Assembly: GCF_002262875.1 (NCBI RefSeq)
Contig: NZ_NKYE01000005.1
Span: forward strand, 186,001 to 250,000
Source: Amycolatopsis antarctica
GTDB lineage: Bacteria; Actinomycetota; Actinomycetes; Mycobacteriales; Pseudonocardiaceae
DNA length: 64,000 nt
Direction of reading: 5' to 3'
The translations under genes were made by a program, and so were the position numbers. This document shows positions 1 to 13,400 of this stretch, one piece after another. The stretch's first letter is position 1; every line of letters begins with the position of its first letter. The notes under the pieces were generated by a model. The model saw nothing but the letters and a program-made list of their open reading frames with translations. It was not told the DNA's origin and ran no database searches.

Positions 1-1152
1 ACCTCGGTTCTGGTGCCCTCGCAAGCGCCTGGGCTCGACGCGGTGGTGTCGCTGATCAAACGACACCGGGTTACCGCGTTGTGGTTGTCGGCGGGCCTGT
101 TCAACGTCCTCGTCGACGACTTCCCGGAGGTGTTCGCTGTGGTCCGGCAGGTGGCGACCGGGGGTGAGGCCGCGTCTCCCGGGCACATCAGAAAGGCGCG
201 GGCGCGATTCCCGAAGCTCAGATTGGCGCACTGTTGCGGGCCCGTGGAGAGCATGGTGTTCGCGGCTTCGTATCTCGTACCCGCCGAGGGGTCGTCCGGA
301 GCGTTGATTCCGGTGGGAAGACCGCTGGCCAACACCCGGTTCTACGTTCTGGATGCCGATCTGCGGATTACGCCGCCCGGCGTCGCAGGCGAGTGGTACA
401 TCGCAGGCGATGGGCTGGCCCGGAACTACCTCGGCCGCCCGGACCTCACCTCGGAGCGATTCGTCGCGAACCCGTTCGGGCCGCCGGGATCGCGCCTCTA
501 CCGGACCGGCGATCTCGTTCGATGGCGTACCGACGGTCTGCTCGAGATGCTGGGCAGAGCCGACGAGCAGATGAAGATCCGCGGATTCCGGATAGAGCCC
601 GGAGAGATCGAATCCGTACTGGTCCGGTACTCGGCGGTGGCGCAGGCTGCGGTCACTGTTCGTGAGGATCAGCCGGGTACCAAACGATTGGTCGCCTATG
701 TCGTCCTGCGGGACGAGGCCGGGTTCGTCGTGAGCGAGGCAAAGGACTTCCTCGGTGAGCTACTCCCCGGGCACCTCGTGCCAGCCGTCTTCGTCGTGCT
801 GGAAAGCCTGCCTCTGACCACCAATGGCAAGGTGGACCGACGATCATTGCCCGTACCCGAAGGGCGGCTGGAGACGGAAGTCGAGTACATGGCCCCGCGC
901 ACGGAGACAGAGTCGGCGCTGACTCGGCTGTGGGAACGATTGCTGGGAGTCAGCGAAGTGGGCGTCGAAGACAATTTCTTCCGTCTTGGAGGAGACTCGA
1001 TCAGCGCGGTTAAAGCAATATCCCGAATTCGAGATGAGTTTGATGTTGAACTGTCGCCGCGGGTGTTGTTCGATTCGCCCACTGTCGCCGCATTGGGAAG
1101 GGTTGTCGAAGACGAAATTTTGGCACAGATCGAGAAGTCTCTCGTCGAATGA
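1..1152 (+). CDS. NRPS, C-terminal fragment (partial A domain + PCP), truncated by the window edge
   Basis: The reading frame is open from the first base, so this is the 3' end of a longer NRPS gene. The visible part is the second half of an adenylation domain, with a GGEAASP region, an RTGD core, GRADEQMKIRGFRIEPGEIE and the NGKVDR lysine. A carrier domain follows, with the phosphopantetheine serine in LGGDSIS (about residue 335). The usual NAYGPTE core reads HCCGPVE. Pocket residues that can be read are W, A, G, C, V, F and K (GrsA positions 278, 299, 301, 322, 330, 331, 517). The Phe at 331 is common in Val/Ile-type domains, so an aliphatic substrate is a tentative inference. The protein ends just after the PCP, so the next condensation domain must come from the following NRPS. 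Confidence 0.93.
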   Translation, partial: TSVLVPSQAPGLDAVVSLIKRHRVTALWLSAGLFNVLVDDFPEVFAVVRQVATGGEAASPGHIRKARARFPKLRLAHCCGPVESMVFAASYLVPAEGSSGALIPVGRPLANTRFYVLDADLRITPPGVAGEWYIAGDGLARNYLGRPDLTSERFVANPFGPPGSRLYRTGDLVRWRTDGLLEMLGRADEQMKIRGFRIEPGEIESVLVRYSAVAQAAVTVREDQPGTKRLVAYVVLRDEAGFVVSEAKDFLGELLPGHLVPAVFVVLESLPLTTNGKVDRRSLPVPEGRLETEVEYMAPRTETESALTRLWERLLGVSEVGVEDNFFRLGGDSISAVKAISRIRDEFDVELSPRVLFDSPTVAALGRVVEDEILAQIEKSLVE

Positions 1153-1459
1153 ATGCCTGGCTCAGTCGATAGTTTAAGGTTGTCAAGCGACGAGAAATAA
1201 CACAGCTATTTTCAGTCGATTACTGTGGCCGTGGGACGATTTCATATCGTGCGTTTGCCGGAGTCGTGCCATTGACCGCTATCCCTGCCGACGGGACGAT
1301 TCCGTATCTACGCTCCGTGATCGAGAGTGGCGACTTTTGCGTCTCCCTGAAAAGCGTTGCGGGTGACGGGCGCCAGGGCAAGACTCGGAATATGTAAGTG
1401 GTGTCAGCGAAGCCTGCGAAGCCGCGTGGCCGTTTCTGGTCGACCTCGAAAGGAATGGC
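1153..1459 (+). promoter_or_regulatory. 307-bp intergenic region with two 16-bp direct repeats
   Basis: No gene is evident here. It is more AT-rich than the flanking NRPS genes, chiefly at its left end. GGGACGATTTCATATC (1233-1248) and GGGACGATTCCGTATC (1293-1308) match at 14 of 16 bases and start exactly 60 bp apart. They could be a regulator's tandem binding sites and the region could carry a promoter for the large NRPS gene. That function is inference. Confidence 0.45.
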
Positions 1460-4400
1460 GTGAACGACCCGATGTCGCAAGAGGATCGCATCGCGGCGCT
1501 TCCCGAACATGCACGGAAGCTGCTCAGAAGCCGCCTCGCCGGAGGCGGTGGCAGGACCGTTCAGGCCGAGCTGATTCCGCGGTCCGCGAGCGATGGGCCT
1601 CTTCCGATGTCATCGGGCCAGCGAGGGCTCTGGTTTCTCAACGAGTTCGATCAGGGCGGGGCCGAGTACAATGTCGCAGTCGGACTCCGGCTCTCCGGCG
1701 CGCTCGATCGGCATTCGCTGCTGACCGCGTTGTCCCACCTGATCCGGCGCCATGAGTCCCTGCGGACCACGTTCGGATCCGTTGACGGCCGGGGCGTAAT
1801 GCTCGTTGGGGACTCGGCCGGCCCGGAGCTGAACGAGATCGATCTGACCGCCATGCCGCGAAGCGGTCAACAGGCCGAGCTGAGTCGTCTGCTCACCGAG
1901 GAGGCCGGCCAATCGTTCGACCTGTCGCGGGGGCCGCTGTTCCGCGCCACTCTCATCGGGCTGGAACCGACTCGGCACGTTCTGGTGCTCAGCATGCATC
2001 ACATCGTTTCCGACGGGTGGTCACTGGGGTTGCTGGCCCGCGATCTGGGAGCGTTGTACCGAGCCGCCTGCGAAGGGCGGGGCACCGCGGAACTGCCGCG
2101 CCTCCCGGTGCGCTGGGCCGACTTCGCGGCCTGGCAGAACGAGCGGTGGAACCGGGGTGAGCTGGCCGGGCAGCTCGAGTATTGGCGCGATCGACTCGAA
2201 GGAATCGAACCGCTGGAGCTGCCGGTCGATCGCCCTCGGCCGGCAGTTCGATCCTCCGCTGGTGCCGTGCATTGGTTCTCGGTCCCGGAACCGACTACCC
2301 GTGCATTGATCGCCCTCGGCCGTGAGCATGGTGCGACTCTGTTCATGACCCTGATCGCGACGACTCATGTTCTGCTGAGCCGCTACTGCCGGCAGGACGA
2401 TGTCACTGTCGGCACCGTGACCTCGGGGCGTCCCCGGACAGAGCTCGAGCACCTCGTCGGCCTGTTCGTCAACACGATTCCCATCAGGTCCACGATGCAT
2501 GAGGGATTGACCTTCGCCGAGCACCTGGCGAACGTGCGGCGTACGGTGCTCGACGGGTTCGCCAACGCGGAGATCCCCTTCGAACGACTAGTGGAAGAGC
2601 TGGCGCCCGTACGGGATACCAGTACGACGCCGCTGGTACAGGCGCTGGTCACACTGCAGAACGCGCCGGCCATGGAATTCGACCTGCCGGGACTGGAGGT
2701 TGAGCCGTTCTCGTTGCCCAGAACGAATGCCACACGTGACGTCAGTATCGAGTTCACCGAGCAGGGCGGAAAGCTAGAGGCCAGTCTCGAGTACAGCACG
2801 GACTTGTTCGACGCGGCCACGGCCGAACGCCTCGCTGCCGGACTGGTTGTTCTGCTCGGCGCCGTCGCCGCAGACCCGAGTGAGAACGTCGGCCGGCTCC
2901 CGGTGCACTCGCCGGCGGACGAGGAGCTGATCGAATCGTGGAACAAGACAGCCATGGACAGCGGGGAGCCGCGCTGCCTGCACGAGATCTTTGCCGAGCA
3001 GGCGAGGCGCACACCGGACTCGCCGGCCGTCGAGTTCAACGGCAAGGCGTGGACATTCGGCTATCTGGATGCTCGCGCCAACCAGGTAGCCAACCGGCTG
3101 GCCGACCTGGGAGTGGTGCCGGATACGTTGATCGGCCTCTGTCTCGAGCGCGGCCCTGAACTCCTGGCGGGAATACTGGGAATAATGAAGTCTGGCGGTG
3201 CCTATGTGCCGCTGGACCCCAGCTACCCGGTCGACCGGATCGAATTCATGATTGAAGACAGTGGTTCCACGATGGTGGTAACCCAGTCCGATCTGCACGG
3301 ATTGTTCGACGGCAGTGACATCGAGCTCGTCGACATCGATTCAGTCGGATCGTGTGATCGGGCCACCGGACCGACAGGTGGCGCGCGTCCGGATTCTCTC
3401 GCCTACGTGATATACACGTCCGGTTCCACCGGGGAGCCCAAAGGCGTGCAGGTCGAGCATCGAAACCTTCACTACATCGCACATGCGTGGAACGAACGTT
3501 ACCAATTGTGTTCTGCGAAGCTGCGTTTCGTATCGGTATCCAGCATTTCAGTCGACCTTTTTCTCGCCGACTTCATTCGTTCCGCGCTGTTCGGCGGAGT
3601 GCTGATAATCGCCCCGGCGGATGTCGTCACTGAGCCCTCCTCGCTGGTGGATCTGGTGGCAGGCGCCTCGGCGACTGGACTCGAGATGTCGCCGAGTCTG
3701 GCGGCCTCGGTCGTCACCGAGGCGCGTCGCCGCAAGAGTGGCCTCGAGACACTGCGACTGGTGTCCGTCGGCTCGGAAGGGTGGCGGGTCGAGGACTGCC
3801 GGGACCTGCTGGACGTCGTCTCACGCGAGGCGATGGTGATCAACGCCTACGGGGGCACCGAAGCCACAGTGGACTCGTCGGTGCACCAGGTGACTCCGGA
3901 GTCGCTCAATGGCAGAGGATTCGTACCGATCGGCCGTCCGCTGGCGAATACCCGGATCGAGCTGCGTAATGGAATCGGTAACGCGGTGCCGATCGGAGTG
4001 GCCGGCGAGTTGTACATCGGCGGGGACGGCGTCGCCCGTGGCTACCACGGCCGTGCGGAGCTGACTGCGAAACGTTTCCAGCGTGACGACAGCGGCCGGC
4101 GCTTCTACCGGACGGGCGACCTGGCCCGGTGGCTGCCGACCGGGGAACTGGAGTTCCTCGGACGGGCCGACGATCAGGTGAAGATTCGTGGTTTTCGAAT
4201 CGAGCTCGGCGAGGTGGAAGGCGCACTGATCGCGATCCCGGCCATTGCGGAGGTCGCGGTGACCGCGCGCCGGGACGGCGCGGTCCAGCGGTTGGTGGCG
4301 TATCTGGTCCCAGTGGCAGGAACCGCCGTGCCGTCTGTCGCCGAGTTGCGGGCTTCGCTCGGCCGCACACTCCCGGACTACATGATCCCGTCGATCTTTG

Positions 4401-7400
4401 TGCCGCTCGACCGGCTGCCGATGACTCCGAGCGGGAAGGTCGATCGGAAGGCGTTGCCGAAACCGGACGGCCGGCCGGAACTGGCTCAGGCGTACACGGC
4501 CCCGCGAACCGAGTTGGAGTGCCAGTTGTGTTCGATCTGGTCCGCCGTGCTCGGTGTGGAACGTGTCGGTACCCAGGACAACTTCTTCGAACTCGGTGGC
4601 GATTCGATTCTGAGCATGCAGGTAGCGGCGAAGGCTCGCCAGGCCGGACTGACCGTGTCCACCAAGGACCTGTTCGCCAGGCAGACGGTGGCCGAGCTCG
4701 TTCAAGTGGACGGTCTGCTCAGCGGAGCGCCCGACGCCGACCAGGGCGAAGTGGTCGGTGCGGTAGAGCTGACTCCGATCCAGCGCTGGTTCTTTGAAAG
4801 CCACCCGGTGCATCCCGAGCACTACACGATGACCTTCCACGTCGAGCCCGTGGGCGAGGTCGATGTCTCGGCGCTTCGGTCGGCGGTCGATGCGCTGTTG
4901 ACCAAACACGATGCGCTGCGGATGCGGTTTCACCACGAGGACGGCCGGTGGCGTCAGCACAATAACGGGCTGTCGGATGCCGAAGTTCTCATCGTCCGCG
5001 AGCTGGATTCGGCCCAGGGCGTGGATGCCCTGGCGTTGTCGATGCAGTCCTCGATCGAGCTCGGCTCTGGCCCCATGCTGCGGGTGGCGCTCACGCGGAC
5101 GGGGGCACGCCCGCGGTTGCTGATTGTGGTGCATCACCTCGTCGTGGACGGCGTTTCGTGGAGAATCCTGCTGGGGGACCTCGAATCGGCGTACGAGCAG
5201 GCCCGCTCGGGTGTGCCGGTCGATCTCGGCCCGAAGACGACGTCGTTTCGGGAGTGGGCGAGTCGTCTCGTCGAATCCGCCGAGGCCGGCCGATTCGACG
5301 ACGAACTGTCCTACTGGACCGAAGCCGACCCCGCGGCCGCATCGCGATTGCCGGTTGACCTGCCGGGCCCGAATTCCGCCGACAGCGAGCAGACGCTATC
5401 GGTGAAGTTGGGCCGGGAGCGCACCGACGCACTACTGCAGATGGTCCCGTCCACCTACCGCACCCAGATCAACGACATCATCCTGAGCGCGGCGGGCGTG
5501 CTGTTCGCCGAGTGGTCCGAACAGGAACTCGTCGCCATTGGAATGGAGGGCCACGGTCGTGAGCACCTCGGTGACGACCTGGACGTCTCCGAGACCGTGG
5601 GTTGGTTCACCACGCATTTCCCCGCACTGCTGAGTGTCCCGAAGGCATGCGGGTGGGGAGAACTGATCAAGTCGATCAAGGGGCAGCTCCGGCTCATCCC
5701 GGGGCGAGGACTCGGCTACGACGTACTCAAGTACGTTCTGAAACACCCGGAACTGCTGGCCCATCGCATGCCGGAAGTGAGCGTCAACTACCTCGGGCAG
5801 TTCACCACGATCACGGCCAGCGAGAAGTTGTACCAGCGGCATCTACCCAATGTCGGCCGGGATCACCACCCGGACCAGGAACGCCCCTACCTGCTCGACG
5901 TGGTGGGCGTCGTCGAGAACGGTGAGATGGAGTTCACCTGGGTGTACTCGGCGAACGTGCATCGTCCGGAGACGATCAGGCGATTGGCGGACCGGCTGAT
6001 CACCTTGCTGGACGAGATCATCGGTCACTGCGCGAACGTCGGTGTGGGGGGCGCGACCCCCTCGGACTTTCCGTTGTGTGGCCTGGATCAGGACCAACTG
6101 GACGCAGCGCTGGGCAACGCGGAGGGCGTCGTCGACGTGTATCCCCTCACGCCGATGCAGAGCGGGATGCTGTTCCACAGCCTGATGGAATCCGACGCGG
6201 GCACGTACTTCGAGCAGATGTCGTTCGTCCTCGGGGGTGTGTCTGAGCCGGAACTGCTCGCTGCCGCCTGGCAGCGGGTCGTTGATCACACTCCGATCTT
6301 GCGTACTTCGCTGTTGTGGCGGGGAGTTCCGGAGCCGCTACAGGTCGTGCATCGCACCTGTCCGCTGGAGATAGATCACCTCGACTGGTCCGATCTGCCT
6401 GCGCCCAAACGCCGGCGCAGGCTTGCCGAGTTGCTGGCGAAGGATCGCGAGCGGGGAATCGATCTGTCGACGGCACCGCTGATGCGGCTGACCGTCGTCC
6501 GGCTGGGACGCGATCAGGTACGAGTTGTGCGCAGCTCGCACCACGTCCTGCTGGACGGCTGGAGCACTTCGCACGTGCTCGCTGATCTGTTCGCCGCCTA
6601 CCAGAGCCTGGCCGACGGGGTGGAACCCACGCTGCCGGTGCGCCCCCCATTCCGCGAGTACGTGGAGTGGCTGTCCCGCCAGGACGGTCCTGCCGCCGAA
6701 TCGTTCTGGCGCCAAGGACTGGCTGGACTCTCGGCACCGACCGCGTTGCCCTTCGACAGGCATCCGGACGCCAGCCACGGAGCTCGCTCGGTCGTCGGCC
6801 ACGAGATCCGGATCGCCGCCGGTACCACGCGGAACCTGTACGAGACGTTGAAGCGTCATCGGTTGACCGTGAACAGTGCGGTACAGGGAATGTGGGGTCT
6901 GCTGCTGGCCCGGTACAGCGGTGAGCAGGACGTCCTGTTCGGCGCCACCACCTCGGGACGGCCGGACGCCCTGCCGTCGGTCGAGGACTGCGTTGGCCTC
7001 TTCATCAACACGATGCCGGTGCGGGTGCCGGTCGACGAACAGGCCACGCTGGCCGGACTGCTGACGAGCCTGCAGGACAGCCAGGCGGCGTCGCGTCAGT
7101 TCGACTACGTCTCTCTCGCCGATCTCCAGAGCTGGAGCGAGTTCCCGCCGGGTGCAAGTCTGTTTAACAGTATCGTCGTATTCGAGAACTTCCCATTCGA
7201 CGCGGATTCGGCCCAGCGGCATGGGGTCGAGGTCGTCGAGTTCCAGGCTGAGGAATCGACGAACTATCCACTGAGTCTGGTCGCACATGCGGGTTCCGAG
7301 CTTTCGCTGGTGCTGAACTTCGACCCTGGCCTGTTCGAGAACGACACGATCCGGCGGATGTCGAACGCACTCCGACGCCTGCTGGAGCAGGTCGCGGCAA

Positions 7401-10400
7401 ATCCGGACCAGCCGCTTTCGCGGGTCACCCTGCTGACTGAGCACGAGCGTTCCCAGCTGGTCGATGAGGTCAACCGGACCGATGTTTCCGATGCGGACGC
7501 CCGGCCGGTGCACGAACGCTTCGCGTCGCAGGCCGTCAGTTCGCCGGACCGCACCGCTGTGGTCGCCGGCGATCGGAGCCTGACCTTCGCGGAACTCGAC
7601 GAGCGATCGGGCAGGCTCGCCGCCTACCTGACGAGCCGCGGGGTCGGCGCGGACGCGATGGTGGGGCTCGCGGTCGAGCGGGGCATCGAGATGATCGTCG
7701 GACTGCTCGGGATTCTGAAGGCGGGTGCGGCCTACGTACCACTGGATCCGAACTACCCGCCGGGCCGGCTCCGCTACATGATGGACTGCTGCTCGCCGGA
7801 TCTCGTGCTGAGCCAGCGAAGCCTGGCCGACCGGCTGCCACTGGGGAGACGCCCGATCGTCCTGCTCGACAGCGACTGGCCCGAGATCGATGCACACCCA
7901 CCGGCGACAGAACCGGTCGTCGTGCACCCTGATCAACTCGCTTACGTGGTCTTCACGTCCGGTTCCACCGGAAAGCCGAAGGGCGTGCAGGTCGTCCACC
8001 GCGGAGTCACGAATCTCTGCGCGAGTCATGGCGCGACGGTGTTCGGACCGGCGACCGACGCGGTCGGCAGACCATTGCGGGTCGCCCACACCGCATCACT
8101 GTCCTTCGACGCGACCATGGACCAGATCATCGGCATGGTGCACGGTGCCGAACTGCACGTCATCGATGAACCGACCAGACGCGATGCCGCGGCCCTGACG
8201 GCCTATGTGCGGCGTCGGGGCATCGACTTCCTCGGCGTGACTCCTACATTGATGCACCAGCTCCTCGAACTCGGGGCGCTGGAAGGCGAAGGGCCCACAC
8301 CGTCCTGCGTACTGCTCGGCGGGGAAGGCAGCGGCCCGGAGCTGTGGGCGCGAATGCGGCGACACGACGGACTGACCACGCACAATTTCTACGCGCCGAG
8401 CGAGTGCACGGTGGACGCGGTGGGCGCGAACGCCGCGGACAGCGCGACTCCGCGGATCGGCAGACCGATCCGTAACACCGCCGTCTACGTCCTCGACGCC
8501 CGATTGCGGCCGGTCCCGGCCGGTGTGCCAGGTGAGATCTACCTCGCGGGGGACAGTCTCGGACGTGGCTACCTCGGCCGCGCCGACCTGACGGCGGAGC
8601 GCTTCGTCGCGGCACCGTTTGGCCCGGCGGGCCGCCGGATGTACCGCTCCGGCGACATCGGCCGGTGGTGTGCCGATGGCATGCTCGAACACCTTGGCCG
8701 CGTTGACGACCAGGTCAAGGTCCGGGGGCACCGGATAGAGCCGGCCGAGGTCGAAGCCCGAATACTGGCCTATCCGGGAGTTCGCCAGGCGGTGGTGGTC
8801 GCCCGGGACGACCTGCTCGGCATGCGCCTGGTGGGTTATGTGGTGACCGATCCGGAAGGATCGGTGAACACCTCCAGGCTCAGGGACTTCCTTGCCGAGA
8901 GCCTGCCGGACTACCTCGTCCCCGCGGCGTTCGTGGACCTGGACGAACTGCCTCTGACACCGAGCGGAAAGCTCGACCGCAAGCTGTTGCCCGCGCCCGA
9001 ATCCCGGCCAACGCTGGAGACTGCCTTCGTCGAGCCTCGCACTGGCATCGAACGGGCCCTGTCGACGATCTTCGCCGAGGTTCTCGGCCTCGATCGGGTG
9101 GGCGCCGTCGACGATTTCTTCGAACTGGGTGGTGACTCCATCCTGAGTATCAAGGTGGTTTCCCGTCTGCGTTCCCGGCTGGGTGTGGAGCTCTCCCCAC
9201 GCGTCCTGTTCGACAACCCGGTGCTCGCGGACCTCGGTTCACTGATCGCCGCCGAGAAGCCGAAGGCGGCGGCCGGCCCGGTTTCGCTGCCCCGGGGCTC
9301 GGCTTCCGAGCAGAACTTCCCTCTGTCGTTTGCCCAGCAACGACTGTGGTTTCTCGACGAGTTCTCCCCGGAAAGCGTGGAATACAACACTGGCGGAGGT
9401 TTCGCTCTGACTGGTGACCTCGACATCGATGCGTTGAAGCAGGCGCTGAACCGGCTCGTCGAACGGCACGAGGCACTGCGCACGACGTTCGACTCGCTCG
9501 ACGGGCACGGTGTGCAGACAGTGCACCACATCGTCGAGCCGGTCATCGACCTGACCGATCTTTCGGCGGTCCCCGCCGATGAGCACGATGCCGCGGTGGA
9601 GGCGGTGCTGAGTCAGGAGATGCGGACCCCGTTCGATCTCCGGCGCGGCCCGTTGCTGCGAACCAGGCTTGTCCGGCTGGCCACCGATCGGCACCGGCTC
9701 GTCCTGTGTATGCACCACATCGTGACCGACGGCTGGTCCATGGGCCTGATCGCAGAGGAACTCGGCACGCTGTATTCCGCTGCGGTCGCCGGTGTGGACG
9801 CCAGGCTTCCCGAATTGCACGTACAGTACGCCGACTATGCCGTCTGGCTGCGGGAGAAGCTGACCGGAGCGGTGTTCGACGAGCGGCTCGCCTACTGGGT
9901 GGAGAAGCTCGGCGGGCTCTCGCCGCTGGAACTGCCGACCGACCGGCCGCGTCCACCGGCCAAGACGTCGAACGGCGCCGTGCACAGGTTCGATCTTCCG
10001 GCCGCGATGGCCGAGCGGCTCCGTGGCATCGGCAGGCAACAGGACGCGACCCTATTCATGACGCTCGTGGCCGCGACCAAGGTACTCCTGGCCCGCTACA
10101 CCGGGCAGGAGGACATCGCGCTGGGCACGGTGACCTCGGGACGGGACCATGTCGATCTCGAGCACCTGGTCGGCTTCTTCGTCAACACTGTTGTCCTCCG
10201 GTCCACCGTTCACGCTCAGGATTCGTTCGAAGCGCTGCTCCGCACTGTCCGGGACACCTCAGCCGAAGCGTTCGCACACGCCGACGTGCCGTTCGAGAGG
10301 TTGGTCGACGCGCTGGCGCCTGAACGGGATCCGAGCAGGAACCCACTCGTCCAGGCGACGGTGGTACTGCAGAACACTCCCGGCGGCCGCTTCCGGCTCG

Positions 10401-13400
10401 GCGACGTGGGAGTCGAGCCGCTTCCGTTGCCGATTCGTTCCGCTGTCTTCGATCTCTCGTTCGAATTCGGTGTCGAGGACAGCGGTCTGGAAGCGCTCAT
10501 CGAATACAACACCGACCTGTTCGACGAGAACACGGTGCGGCAGATGGCGGTCCAGTTCCAGGTTCTGCTGGAGTCGATCGTCGACGATCCGGCCGCGAAG
10601 GTGGGCGACTTGACGGTCGTGTCCGACAGCGAACGTGCCACGCTGCTTCGGCAAGCCGCCTCGGTTAACGCTCTTCCGGTACCGGACCGGTGCGTCCACG
10701 AGCTCGTGGACGCGCGGGCCCGGCAGGTGCCTGAGGCTGCCGCGCTCCGGGCAGGCAACGTGACACTGAGCTTCGCCGAACTGACGACACGGGCCAACCA
10801 GCTCGCGAATCATCTCCGCCGGCGCGGTGCGGGGCCGGGTTCGCTCGTCGCCATCAGCGTCGAACGCGGCATCGACATGGTCGTCGGCCTGCTCGGAATC
10901 CTCAAGGCGGGTGCGGCCTACGTCCCGCTGGATCCCGCCTATCCGCCGGAACGGCTGGCGTTCATTCTCGAGGATTCCGGCGCCACGATACTGATCACCG
11001 AGCGCGAACTGGCCGGTCTGCCGTGCTCGTCCGAGATCGAGACGGTCCGGCTCGATGAAGAACGGGCGCCTATCGCGGCACAGCCGACGACCGCTCCCGA
11101 GACCGGTGTTCGGCCACACGATCTCGCCTATGTCATTTACACGTCCGGTTCGACTGGCATGCCGAAGGGGGTGCTGGTCGAACACCGCAACGTGGTGAAT
11201 CTGCTGACCCATACGATCCCGCATGTCGGCCTCGGGTCAGAGGACGTCTGGTCCGTGTTCCACTCGTATGCCTTCGATTTCTCGGTGTGGGAGCTGTGGG
11301 GAGCCCTGTCCTCTGGTGGCCGCGCGGTGCTGGTTCCGTTGCCGGTGGCGCGCGACCCGCAGCAGATGTGGCGACTCCTGCGGACGGAAGCGATCACCGT
11401 GCTGAACCAGACGCCGTCCAGCTTTCGCGAACTGGTTCGCACCGCCGTGGAGTCCGGCGAGGCCCTGCCTGTCCGGCTGCGCACGATCATTTTCGGCGGT
11501 GAGGCGCTGGAGCCAAGACACGTGCGGGACTGGTTCGAGAACTACGACGGCGTCCGGCTGGTCAACATGTATGGCATCACCGAGACCTGCGTGCACGTCA
11601 CGTACGAGGAACTCGACTGGAAGGAGATCCAGGAGCGTGGACGGATCTCGATCGGACGTCCGCTGGGCAACTACACCGCGTACCTGCTCGACCCACGCGG
11701 GAACCCGTTACCGGCCGGAGCGCGGGGTGAGCTCTACATCGGGGGTGCGGGCTTGGCCCGCGGTTACCTCAATCGGCCGGAACTGACGGCGCAGCGGTTC
11801 GTCGAGCACCCGCTCGCGGATCGTCTCTACCGCACCGGCGATCTGGCCAGGAGGCTGCCCGACGGCAGACTGGACTACTTCGGCCGAGCCGACGACCAGG
11901 TGAAGATTCGCGGTTTCCGGATCGAACCCGGCGAGATCGAGTGGGCACTGATCTCGCACCCGGCCGTGTCGGAGGCGACGGTGGTCGTCCAGCCGATGGG
12001 GAAGGGTTCCCGGCTCGTCGCCTACCTGGTATCGGGCTCCGATGGGACGCCAGAAGTGACAGAACTGCGGGCACACCTCGCTCACAGCCTGCCCGATTAC
12101 ATGGTGCCCGCACTGTTCGTCCAGGTCGCCGCGATACCGCTGACCCCGAACGGAAAGGTGGACCGTCGTGCTCTGCCAGAGCCTGTCTCGCAGGAACAGC
12201 CCGTCGGCGAGCGGGTGCCTGCCCGCAACGAGTCCGAGGCGAAACTCGCGGCGGCCTGGGCCGAGGTGCTCGGGCTGACCGACATCGGCGTGCACGACAA
12301 CTTCTTCGAGCTCGGGGGCGACTCGATCCTGAGCATCCAGGTCGTGTCGAAGGCACGCAACGCGGGCATGTACTTGACGACGAAGGACATCTTCACCTAC
12401 CAGACGATCGCGGAGCTGGCTGAGGTAGCGGCGGCGGACGAACTCGTGTCGAGTGGTATTCCGGCGATCGGGGACTCTCCGCTCACTCCGATCCAACGGT
12501 GGTTCTTCGAGCACCATCCGCGCCACCCGGACCATTTCGGAATGTCCGTACAACTCGAACTGGCCGACCAGGCCGACCGGACCGCGATGCATCTGGCCCT
12601 GAGCGCGGTCCTCGCGCATCACGACGTCCTGCGGGCGAGATTCTCCAGTGGGGACGGGCAGTGGCGGCAGCGGGTACTGCCGGTGGAGACAGCCGGTGTG
12701 GACCTTCGCGTCGTCGACATCTCTCGCCGGACCGACCAGGACCAGGTGTTGGAGGCCGAGGCGCTGCGCGCGCAGGAGGGTTTGAGCCTTACCAACGGGC
12801 CCCTGCTCGCAGCGGTCCTGTTCGTCACCGCGACCAAGCCGCGACTCTTCCTTACCGCCCACCACGCGGTCGTCGACGCGGTGTCGTGGCGAATTCTCCT
12901 CGAGGACCTGGCGAACGCCTATCAACAGGCCGCCGCCGGGAAATCCGTCTCGTTGGCGCCCAAGACCACTTCGTACCGGGAGTGGGCGATCCGGCTCCAA
13001 GAGCACGTGTCCGGCGGAGCGTTCGACCGGGAACTCGAGCACTGGACGGCCGCTAGTGCCGTCCCGGCCGATGTTCCGGTAGACGGCACCGGACCCAACA
13101 CGGTTGGTTCGGGTGAAACGCTCGCGGTTCGCCTGGACCCGGCTGAGACGGAGATCCTGCTGAGGCGAGCTCCCGGAAGGTACCGCGCGCAGATGAACCA
13201 TCTTCTGCTCGCTGCAACCAGTCGTGCTCTTTCGCGCTGGTCCGGCAACGCCGAAGTGGTCATCGACGTCGAGGGCCACGGGCGGGAGGACTTGTTCGAC
13301 GAGGTCGACCTGTCAAGAACGGTTGGTTGGTTCACCTCGATCTTCCCGGTGGCGTTTCGCGTCGGCGATCCCGAGCGGCCGGACTGGCGCTCGATAACCC

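Noticed and set aside
3821..5137. 438-codon minus-strand frame inside the NRPS
   Set aside because: His/Arg-rich composition without motifs, fully opposite the NRPS coding frame.
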